Assembly: GCA_015233295.1 (NCBI GenBank)
Contig: JADFYC010000162.1
Coordinates: 1-8,090, forward strand
Direction: 5' to 3'
Length of the DNA: 8,090 nt
From: Deltaproteobacteria bacterium
GTDB lineage: Bacteria > Desulfobacterota > JADFXK01
Shown piece by piece: positions 1 to 5,294 of this stretch (position 1 is the stretch's first letter; each line of letters begins with the position of its first letter). Below the pieces are notes generated by a model. The model was not told the origin of the DNA. It made no database searches and was given only the letters and a program-made list of their open reading frames with translations. The position numbers and the translations under genes are program-made.

Positions 1-123
1 TTGGCCTTGGACCCCCTTCCTGACGGCATCCGTCTGATGGCCCTTAAACTCTATGACCGGAGTCATCCGGAACACCTGACCATCTCCCTTAACACCCAAA
101 CCTTCATGCTGAAAAAAGACTAA
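1..123 (+). CDS. C-terminal 40 residues of an unrecognised protein (cut by the window edge)
   Basis: The frame is open from the first base and stops at TAA 121-123. The tail contains LPDGIRLMALKLYDRSHPEH and then NTQTFMLKKD, a mixed charged and hydrophobic sequence with ordinary codon use that looks like real coding DNA. No domain can be named from 40 residues. The sequence suggests a small soluble alpha/beta fold ending in a beta strand (ITISLNT-like) and a lysine tail; there is no membrane segment. A stem-loop at 165-199 lies about 40 bases after the stop and could mark the 3' end of this transcript. The function is unknown; the start lies outside the window. Confidence 0.6.
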   Translation: MALDPLPDGIRLMALKLYDRSHPEHLTISLNTQTFMLKKD

Positions 124-164
124 CCGGAGGAGCGTTTCTCCCGGCCTGGAGCATTCTGGTCAAA

Positions 165-199
165 GCGTTAGAGACGTGTTTCCGGCACCTCTCTAATGC
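165..199. other. Strong stem-loop downstream of the first gene; possible 3'-end structure
   Basis: Left arm GCGTTAGAGA (165-174) pairs with TCTCTAATGC (190-199) with a single G-U wobble. After one C/C mismatch, GTG (176-178) pairs with CAC (186-188), leaving a seven-base loop. This gives about 13 pairs. No T-run follows on either strand, so it is not a standard intrinsic terminator. It could be a transcript-end stabiliser, a Rho-associated structure or a small repeat. Confidence 0.45.
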
Positions 200-362
200 C
201 GCGACAGTTCAAACCTTAAATACTTCTGCCGGGCGCTCGGAGCAGGCCCAGCGGGGAAATATTTCAAATTCATCTAATTGTGTCAGCCCGCGGCCCGGTT
301 TCCCCATCGGTTTACCTCGTAATTAAATTCTTATATCAGTGGGTTTCCCGTCTGCAAAAAAT

Positions 363-378
363 ATCATATTGATATGAT
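363..378. repeat. Short AT-rich inverted repeat, operator-like
   Basis: ATCATAT (363-369) and ATATGAT (372-378) are perfect reverse complements separated by TG. It is the size of a dimeric regulator site, but it stands in a gene-free stretch, about 30 bases outside the large palindrome at 409-557. There is no obvious promoter next to it. It may be chance in an AT-rich sequence. Confidence 0.25.
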
Positions 379-408
379 CCGGCAGGGATTCTAATGTTGA
401 CTCCCGGC

Positions 409-557
409 GGCCTCTCTTGTTGTCTGAACTGTGATTAAACTGATTGTGCTGAATGACTATGATAAAATCAGACCAGAGACGTCTCAGTCGGCGTAGGAAA
501 ACCATCGTAGTCAATCATTTAATCAATGTAATCACGGTTCAGACAACAAGAGAGGCC
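409..557. repeat. 149-base imperfect palindrome with 29-base terminal arms (MITE-like or palindromic repeat)
   Basis: The outer arms 409-437 and 529-557 are reverse complements over 29 bases with one difference (a G-U pair in RNA); they begin GGCCTCTCTTGTTGTCTGAA. Inside, the arms keep pairing more loosely (for example GACTATGAT against ATCGTAGTC), and GAGACGTCTC (476-485) sits at the centre. The whole unit can fold into one long hairpin. The arms also show a nine-base rhythm (GTGATTAAA, CTGATTGTG, CTGAATGAC, TATGATAAA). No transposase is encoded and I see no clear target-site duplication at the edges. From memory, similar AATCACGGTTCAGACAA-type repeats occur in many environmental bacterial genomes; this was not checked here. 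Confidence 0.7.
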
Positions 558-591
558 ACAGCCCAGGAAAACGCGGGAGCAGGAGTTTAAA

Positions 592-657
592 ATGAGAAAA
601 GTTGGTGATCTGGTTGATTGGGCGGGGGCTGAATTTAAGTCGGATTCACGCTTTTGA
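592..657 (+). CDS. Possible 21-residue small ORF with a good ribosome binding site
   Basis: ATG 592 follows AGGAG (about 580-584) at a normal spacing of about 7 bases. It reads MRKVGDLVDWAGAEFKSDSR and one more residue (F) before TGA 655-657. It has no recognised family. It starts 35 bases after the end of the large palindrome. The next ORF (676-783) is in the same frame, so this could be the first part of a broken gene rather than a free peptide. The good Shine-Dalgarno sequence is the only positive evidence. Confidence 0.25.
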   Translation: MRKVGDLVDWAGAEFKSDSRF

Positions 658-675
658 AAAAAAAAATTAGAGAAA

Positions 676-783
676 ATGGTTGCAAAGAAAAAATCCTATC
701 TTAAGATGGTAAAAGGTAAGTACGGTACCGGGTCACGCGGCGTGGCCACCCAAGATAAAGAAATCAAACCCCCTCGGGACTAA
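676..783 (+). CDS. Possible 35-residue lysine-rich small ORF ahead of the PilZ gene
   Basis: ATG 676 to TAA 781-783 encodes a short basic peptide beginning MVAKKKSYLKMVKGKYGTGS and ending KPPRD. It is in frame with the 592-657 ORF, from which only TGA and six codons separate it, and with the PilZ gene 15 bases downstream (there is a further in-frame stop at 793-795). The ribosome site is weak (AGAGA just before the ATG). It has no recognised family. It may be a leader peptide of the PilZ gene, a remnant of a longer gene, or noncoding. Confidence 0.2.
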   Translation: MVAKKKSYLKMVKGKYGTGSRGVATQDKEIKPPRD

Positions 784-798
784 CACCGGTTATAAAAT

Positions 799-1509
799 AT
801 GGCCTTGTTCGGCTCACCCAAAGGAAAAAAGCCTTCCAACGCCGACTTAGACAAGAAAGGCATTGTTGCTGTTTTGTCTCGAGTGTTGACCAGTGTCCTG
901 ATGAGGGTCCGTGGGATGGCCCTGTCTAAAGACCAGGCCAACGTGTTCATTGAAGGATTCGACGCGGCCGGCCGGGTCAGACTCAAGACCTCCGCCCCGG
1001 TAGTTCGTGGCTCAGAAATTACTATTTTTTTCTTTAATGTCGATTCAGATGGGATTAAACAGCCGAGTAAACTAGATCTGGTCATCGATTCCGTCAACAA
1101 CGGGATCTGTCTGGCCACCCCGGCCGGCCCCATTATGCCGATCGAACGGCGGAGTTCCTACCGGCTGCCCGTGGACGACTATCCTTTCTACCGCCAGAGA
1201 GTTCGACTGTCCGTTAATGAACTACCGATGAAGGTTATAGATATCTCAGGAGGCGGGGCCCGCTTTGAAGCTAAATTTACAGATTTGAAAAAGGATGATG
1301 ATGTCACGGCGTCCTTAATTATACAGGATCAATCATTTGTTATTCCGGCTACCGTGGTCAGTGTGGTGAGCCGGGAACGGGCTAAGGACCTTAGAATCAA
1401 ATTTAACCATAAGACAAAAATATCCCAGGACAAAATAGAGGGGCTCATTTTCAAATTGCAGCAAGGGAAACTGGCCGAAGAACTTGAAGTCGGACCGATC
1501 AACCAGTAA
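799..1509 (+). CDS. PilZ-domain protein, probable cytoplasmic c-di-GMP receptor
   Basis: The 236-residue protein carries both parts of the PilZ c-di-GMP binding signature: RxxxR at R118-R122 (RRSSYR) and DxSxxG at D148-G153 (DISGGG). They are placed at the start and in the first strands of the C-terminal PilZ barrel (about 115-220). Residues 35-112 form a beta-rich N-terminal domain (flanking GSEITIFFFNVDSD and LDLVIDSVNNGICLA) in the style of YcgR-type PilZN domains. There is no signal peptide or membrane span. In this family, c-di-GMP binding moves the two domains to control a partner such as the flagellar motor or a polysaccharide synthase; the partner here is unknown. ATG 799 is the only sensible start, although its Shine-Dalgarno is poor, and an in-frame stop lies 6 bases upstream. 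A GC-rich hairpin follows directly. YcgR-like is the best description, not a proven orthology. Confidence 0.88.
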   Translation: MALFGSPKGKKPSNADLDKKGIVAVLSRVLTSVLMRVRGMALSKDQANVFIEGFDAAGRVRLKTSAPVVRGSEITIFFFNVDSDGIKQPSKLDLVIDSVNNGICLATPAGPIMPIERRSSYRLPVDDYPFYRQRVRLSVNELPMKVIDISGGGARFEAKFTDLKKDDDVTASLIIQDQSFVIPATVVSVVSRERAKDLRIKFNHKTKISQDKIEGLIFKLQQGKLAEELEVGPINQ

Positions 1510-1511
1510 TT

Positions 1512-1549
1512 CCCTTAAGCCCGGCCGGCCGGCGAGGGTTATTATTATC
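1512..1549 (+). terminator. Candidate intrinsic terminator of the PilZ gene
   Basis: Three bases after the PilZ stop, CCCT (1512-1515) can pair with AGGG (1535-1538), enclosing CCGG (1521-1524) paired with a further copy of CCGG (1529-1532) around a CCGG loop. The GC-rich stem is followed by TTATTATTAT. The outer pairs are separated from the inner stem by a few unpaired bases, and the tail is T-rich rather than a pure T-run. It is probable but not certain. Confidence 0.4.
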
Positions 1550-1765
1550 GTGAATGATCCGGGCATGACCTATCCCTGTCCGCCGTCGGTGACCTGTTCC
1601 CAGTCTCCTTGTCTAAAAAACCTTCCCTGACGTATCCTCCTGGAGGCTTTGAAACTCTATGCTCGTAATCAAAGCTCCTGACTAATTTTTCTTAACGCCG
1701 CGGCGGAGCTGCTTCCTTGCCCCATTTAAGATCAAGAGCCTCCTATCTCACATGAGGTACCCCGG

Positions 1766-4180
1766 ATGACCAGTGATAAGACCGTGATCCTGAAAGCCTT
1801 CAGGCCCAAGATAATGATAGTTGAGGACGATTTCCTCTTTTCTTCCAGTCTCAAGATCATCGTCGAGAGGCTGGGCTATCTAGTATGCTGCGTCGTTGAC
1901 TCTGGCGAGGAAGCAGTCAGGAAGGCGGAGACGGAAAGACCCGATCTAATTCTCATGGATATCTTGTTAGCCGGTCAGATGGACGGTATTGACGCGGCGG
2001 CGCAGATCCAGGCGCACCTTGAGATTCCCATTGTTTTCACCACTGGTTGGGTGGATGAAAAATTATTACAGCGAGCCAAACTCACCTATCCTGCCGGATA
2101 CCTGCTTAAGCCTTACGAAAACCGGCAAATAGAGGTTACTTTAGAAATAGCTCTCTATGTCTCCAAGGTAGAAGCGGAGCGCCGGAAAGCCGACCAGGCG
2201 GTCAAGGAAGCCTTGACCTTCAACCAGCGGGTCATTGACACCTCGCCCAACCTGGTCTACATTTTTGATTTACAAGAGCGGCGGAATGTTTTTGTGAATC
2301 AAATGGCTAAGCCGATTCTTGGATACGAGCCGGCCGAAATTCAAGGCCTGGCCTCTAAGTCATTACGGCAAATCCTTCACCCCGATGATTTCGCGGCTTC
2401 GGCTGAGCATTTGGCCGGGTTCGACAAAGCCAACGATGGTGAGGTGTCGGAACACGACTATCGGATAAAACATGCCGACGGCCGATGGGTTCTACTTCAT
2501 AGCCGTGAATTGCTCTTTTCACGCACTAAAGATGGCCGCCCACATCAAATTTTGGGCACTGCCCAAGACATTACCGAGCTGAAACGGGCTGAAGACGCGT
2601 TGCTTGAGATTCAGCGGCACGATACCTTCCTGGCCGACCTGCTGGAGACTTCCGGCCAGCCTTTTGCTATCGGTTATCCCGACGGGAAGCTCGATGCGTT
2701 CAATACCGCTTTTCGCCGGCTCATCGGCTATAGCAGAGAGGAACTGGCGACCATAGACTGGGGTCGTGACCTGACCCCGCCGGAATGGCTACCGGGAGAA
2801 CTGGTAAAGCTGGAGGAACTGCACCGGACGGGTCAGCCGGTGCGGTATGAAAAGGAGTATATCCGCAAAGACGGCTCCCGCGTTCCGGTCGAGCTTCTGG
2901 TCCACCTGGTCAGAGACGAGGGCGGTCAGCCGATCTACTATTACGCCTTTGTGACGGATATTACCGACCGCAAACTGGCCGAACATGCCCTGGTCAAAGC
3001 CAAAATAGAAGCTGAATCAGCCAACCGGGCCAAGAGTGAGTTTTTGGCCAACATGAGCCACGAAATCCGGACACCGATGAACGCCATCATAGGGATGCTC
3101 CGGCTCGCCCTGGAAACCGATCTTAACCCTCAACAGAGGGAATATTTAGAAGCCGTAGAAAAGTCATCCGGTCACTTGCTTATAATTATAAATGATATCT
3201 TAGACCTATCCAAAATAGAAGCCGGAAAGTTTGAACTCGTCCCCGGCGTTTTCCAGTTGCGCCCCAGCCTGGCCAATATCATGGGTATCCTCTCGTCCAG
3301 GGCGGAGGAAAAAGGGATAGAGTTGATCTATCATTTCAAACCCGAGATAGATGATACCTTGGTCGGAGACGTCTCCCGGCTAGGGCAGATAATCTACAAT
3401 CTGGTCGGCAATGCCATAAAATTCACCACGGAAGGCGAGGTCCTGTTACAGGTGGGGATTGAAAGCTGGACGGATGAGGAGGTGGTCCTTCGTTTCGCAG
3501 TTACGGATACCGGCTGCGGCATCCCCTTGGACAAGCAGCAGGCCATATTTGCTCCCTTTGCCCAAGCTGATGCCTCGACCACCAAGAAATACGGCGGAAC
3601 GGGGCTCGGACTGGCTATTTCAAAGCGGTTGGTTCAAATGATGGGTGGTGATGTTTCGGTAAATAGTGAACCCAATCAGGGCAGCACCTTCGAATTCACC
3701 TCACGGTTCAAGCGGAATCACCTCCCGGAAGCAGAGGTGCAGCCCCCACCGGCTAAGGACATCCGACCCGCCCCAGACGCTGTAGCCAAGCCCGTGGGCG
3801 CCTTGCGGATACTCCTGGTCGAGGACAATCTGGTTAACCAAAAGTTGGCGTTGGTTCTGTTGGAAAGACACGGGCACACGGTGGTTATCGCCGGTGACGG
3901 GCAAAAGGCTTTAGCCGCCTGGGAGAAGGAGCCTTTTGATATTATCTTGATGGACATCCAGATGCCGGTGATGGATGGTTTGAAAGCCACGGCCGCCATC
4001 CGGGCTCACGAACGGCAGACCGGCCGACACATCCCCATCGTGGCCATGACCGCCTACGCCATGACGGGCGATAAACAGCGGTGCATAGACGCCGGGATGG
4101 ACGATTACCTGTCCAAGCCGATCAACATCCAGGAATTATATCAAGTCATCGCCAGAACGACGAAGACCTTGGCCGATTGA
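1766..4180 (+). CDS. Soluble hybrid histidine kinase, REC-PAS-PAS-HisKA-HATPase-REC
   Basis: The 804-residue multidomain phosphorelay protein has no membrane span, so it should sense a cytoplasmic or diffusible signal. Domains in order: receiver 1 (about 14-131; acidic D21/D22, phospho-acceptor D65 in LILMD, T92/T93, K115); coiled linker (132-150); PAS 1 (about 152-275, ending GTAQDITELKRAE); PAS 2 (about 283-405, ending FVTDITDRKLAE); HisKA with H432 in NMSHEIRTPMNAIIG; HATPase with N box (N545/N549), DTGCGIP (581-587) and GGTGLGLAIS (610-619); linker; receiver 2 (about 680-798; D687, phospho-acceptor D730 in LMDIQMPVMDG, T762, K784). All catalytic residues are present. There is no HPt domain, so a separate HPt protein is expected if it feeds a relay. 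ATG 1766 follows GAGG (1754-1757) at good spacing. The first receiver suggests that another kinase gates this one. No cognate regulator lies next to it. Confidence 0.93.
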   Translation: MTSDKTVILKAFRPKIMIVEDDFLFSSSLKIIVERLGYLVCCVVDSGEEAVRKAETERPDLILMDILLAGQMDGIDAAAQIQAHLEIPIVFTTGWVDEKLLQRAKLTYPAGYLLKPYENRQIEVTLEIALYVSKVEAERRKADQAVKEALTFNQRVIDTSPNLVYIFDLQERRNVFVNQMAKPILGYEPAEIQGLASKSLRQILHPDDFAASAEHLAGFDKANDGEVSEHDYRIKHADGRWVLLHSRELLFSRTKDGRPHQILGTAQDITELKRAEDALLEIQRHDTFLADLLETSGQPFAIGYPDGKLDAFNTAFRRLIGYSREELATIDWGRDLTPPEWLPGELVKLEELHRTGQPVRYEKEYIRKDGSRVPVELLVHLVRDEGGQPIYYYAFVTDITDRKLAEHALVKAKIEAESANRAKSEFLANMSHEIRTPMNAIIGMLRLALETDLNPQQREYLEAVEKSSGHLLIIINDILDLSKIEAGKFELVPGVFQLRPSLANIMGILSSRAEEKGIELIYHFKPEIDDTLVGDVSRLGQIIYNLVGNAIKFTTEGEVLLQVGIESWTDEEVVLRFAVTDTGCGIPLDKQQAIFAPFAQADASTTKKYGGTGLGLAISKRLVQMMGGDVSVNSEPNQGSTFEFTSRFKRNHLPEAEVQPPPAKDIRPAPDAVAKPVGALRILLVEDNLVNQKLALVLLERHGHTVVIAGDGQKALAAWEKEPFDIILMDIQMPVMDGLKATAAIRAHERQTGRHIPIVAMTAYAMTGDKQRCIDAGMDDYLSKPINIQELYQVIARTTKTLAD

Positions 4181-4221
4181 ACAGATGAGCCGGCCTAAAT
4201 TTTGCAACACGGCCGTCACGG

Positions 4222-4268
4222 CAGGGCGATTTGTTGAGACCTACCGGATGGGTGACCCAGGTCGCCCT
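4222..4268 (+). terminator. Weak candidate terminator region after the kinase gene
   Basis: AGGGCGA (4222-4228) and TCGCCCT (4262-4268) are perfect reverse complements separated by 33 bases. The intervening sequence holds a second, competing small palindrome (GGGTGACCC, 4249-4257). Only a TTTCT follows. The long loop makes this a poor intrinsic terminator; I record it because it is the only clear pairing in the 120 bases after the kinase stop. Confidence 0.2.
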
Positions 4269-4342
4269 TTCTGGGCCTATTTGTAATCGGCCATGAAAAA
4301 AATGTGGTTACCCCTAAATCCATCATCAACGAGGTGAAAGAA

Positions 4343-4492
4343 ATGTCGCAGGGAGTTCTGCCTTTCAGATACGAGGGAGAGAGGAGCGATACCGGTATGA
4401 CCTCTCTGGCCGGGTTGCCGGTGTATTTAGACTTGGCCCATGTACTGGGGATGTCTGAAGCAATAGACAAACATCTTCAGGTTAGGGATTAA
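4343..4492 (+). pseudogene. N-terminal fragment of an IS1380-like transposase
   Basis: The 49 codons from ATG 4343 (Shine-Dalgarno GAGGTG at 4331-4336) read MSQGVLPFRYEGERSDTGMT and continue through LAGLPVYLDLAHVLGM to DKHLQVRD and TAA. This opening, with its DTGMT-LAGLP-YLDLA order, matches my memory of IS1380-family transposases, which are normally above 400 residues. Everything after the first 49 residues, including the whole DDE catalytic domain, is missing, so the element cannot move itself. An upstream in-frame ATG (4304) adds 13 residues but has no ribosome site. The reading frame breaks off exactly where the opposite-strand ISAzo13-like remnant begins, suggesting that a second insertion or recombination cut it. 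CCTATTTGTAATCGG near 4276 may be the left end of the element; this is unproven. Confidence 0.6.
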
Positions 4493-4510
4493 TTTAAAAT
4501 AACTTCCTTA

Positions 4511-4684
4511 TTAAACACCAGATTGTGGTCTGATCTGATAGTTCCATTCGCCGTGAAACTCGTTTGACACAAGAAATATGTTCTTGAACTCATCGTCTGA
4601 TACTTTAATCCCTTTTTTATACTCCCGCTCATCTAATTGGTAACGTAGAAAAATTAAGGCGAGAAGCCCTTTGGGTATCTTTGT
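4511..4684 (-). pseudogene. C-terminal fragment of an ISAzo13-like transposase
   Basis: On the minus strand the frame ending at TAA 4511-4513 reads TKIPKGLLALIFLRYQLDER, then EYKKGIKVSDDEF, then NEFHGEWNYQIRPQSGV. The end pattern KGIKVSD...FHGEWNY is, from memory, a hallmark of the C-terminus of ISAzo13-family transposases. An in-frame TAG (4685-4687) interrupts the frame upstream, although VLGQL before it still looks like the family's VNLIG region, so the gene decayed by point mutation as well as deletion. Of more than 400 expected residues only about 57 are readable, and the DDE domain is gone. About 25 bases between its stop and the IS1380 fragment (AGGGATTAATTTAAAATAAC, from 4486) may be the terminal inverted repeat of this element. 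Confidence 0.6.
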
Positions 4685-4984
4685 CTATAATTGGCCTAAA
4701 ACTTGGAGATATTCGTTACCATCGGATTTGTTATCGACTGTTAACGCCAAATCATAACATGTATTTCATATTTTGCTTCTGCCTGAGGCTGAAAAAAGTG
4801 CATCTCAGACCAGGCGGTGGATTTGGGAATAACGTCTGTGCTGGATTTGCCGAACCGGGGCTGATGCTGACTATCATGGGAGTATAAATCACATTCCCCT
4901 ACCCTTTGGCTTGACGGGAAGGCAAATTTGTGCAAATTTACGGACCGATAAAGGTCATCTTTTTTTGGGGAGGGTCAGAGAAAA
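4685..4984. other. About 300 bases without a recognisable gene
   Basis: Short open frames exist on both strands here (for example 4681-4887 on plus and 4741-4935 on minus). None has a ribosome site, a known motif or a convincing composition. The left part may be unreadable remains of the ISAzo13-like element. The right part contains an operator-like palindrome (4924-4939), a T7 run and an AGGG at 4971-4974 that probably served as ribosome site for the zinc-ribbon gene. Confidence 0.4.
4924..4939. promoter_or_regulatory. Operator-like palindrome AAATTTGTGCAAATTT
   Basis: AAATTTG (4924-4930) and CAAATTT (4933-4939) are perfect reverse complements with a 2-base spacer. The same bases also give the direct repeat GCAAATTT at a 10-base period (4922 and 4932), one helical turn. 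It sits about 45 bases upstream of the zinc-ribbon start, where a repressor or activator site would be expected. No regulator gene is present in the window, so the assignment is structural only. Confidence 0.28.
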
Positions 4985-5291
4985 ATGAAGACAGAATGCC
5001 CATCATGTAAAAGTAAGGGCAGTATTCCTGACGATAAGATTCCGCCCGGCGGGGCCAATGTCAACTGCCCAAAGTGACAGACTAAATTTAGGGTCACCAG
5101 AATAGACGGGGGAAAAACAGCAACAGGGTCAGGATGTTTCAACGGAAGGACTTCAATCTATACTACTCCAACTTTGGTTTTTCCTGGCATGGTTTGTGCT
5201 TAGATGATCTGAAAATTTTAGGAGTCCCACGGTAGAGCCGGGGCTTCAGGATTATCTGAGGCTGTACCAAAAAAATTTGGGGGGAAAATAA
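4985..5291 (+). pseudogene. Broken MJ0042-type zinc-ribbon gene with TGA at the fourth cysteine
   Basis: ATG 4985 (AGGG 10 bases upstream) opens MKTECPSCKSKGSIPDDKIP followed by PGGANVNCPK, the typical CxxC...IPPGG...CPKC zinc ribbon (MJ0042 type) seen at the N-terminus of many deltaproteobacterial proteins. The codon for the fourth cysteine is TGA (5075-5077); after it the same frame goes on as QTKFRV, just as in intact members. A second conserved-looking stretch lies in another frame (5134-5235: MFQRKDFNLYYSNFGFSWHG, CLDDLKILGVPR), and a third in the frame of 5220-5291 (TVEPGLQDYLRLYQKNLGGK, stop 5289-5291). Read together they suggest one gene damaged by a nonsense change and at least one frameshift. 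A selenocysteine reading of the TGA is possible but less likely. It ends 3 bases before the membrane-protein start. Confidence 0.5.
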
Positions 5292-5294
5292 CCA

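Noticed and set aside
253..305. GGGGAAA (253-259) and TTTCCCC (299-305) as a stem-loop
   Set aside because: Only seven pairs around a 39-base loop, with a competing CCGGGC/GCCCGG pairing that crosses it; not convincing as a structure.
323..514. Minus-strand ORF of 63 codons across the palindrome
   Set aside because: It has no family match, and its first half is simply the translated arm of the inverted repeat. The tail (LPDHINMIFFADGKPTDIRI) looks protein-like but cannot be supported as a gene.
780..1133. Minus-strand ORF of 117 codons opposite the PilZ gene
   Set aside because: It lies entirely against the well-supported PilZ frame and has no motif; a shadow frame.
3718..3999. Minus-strand ORFs inside the kinase gene
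   Set aside because: They are the antisense of the linker and second receiver of the kinase, whose frame is certain.
4681..4887. Plus-strand 68-codon ORF as a small gene
   Set aside because: No ribosome site, overlap with the transposase remnant at its start, and no recognisable motif.
5205..5230. AAAATTTTAGGAGTCCC near 5213 as the second terminal repeat of the ISAzo13-like element
   Set aside because: Its reverse complement shares only GGGA and an AT-rich run with the presumed end at 4486; the match is too weak.
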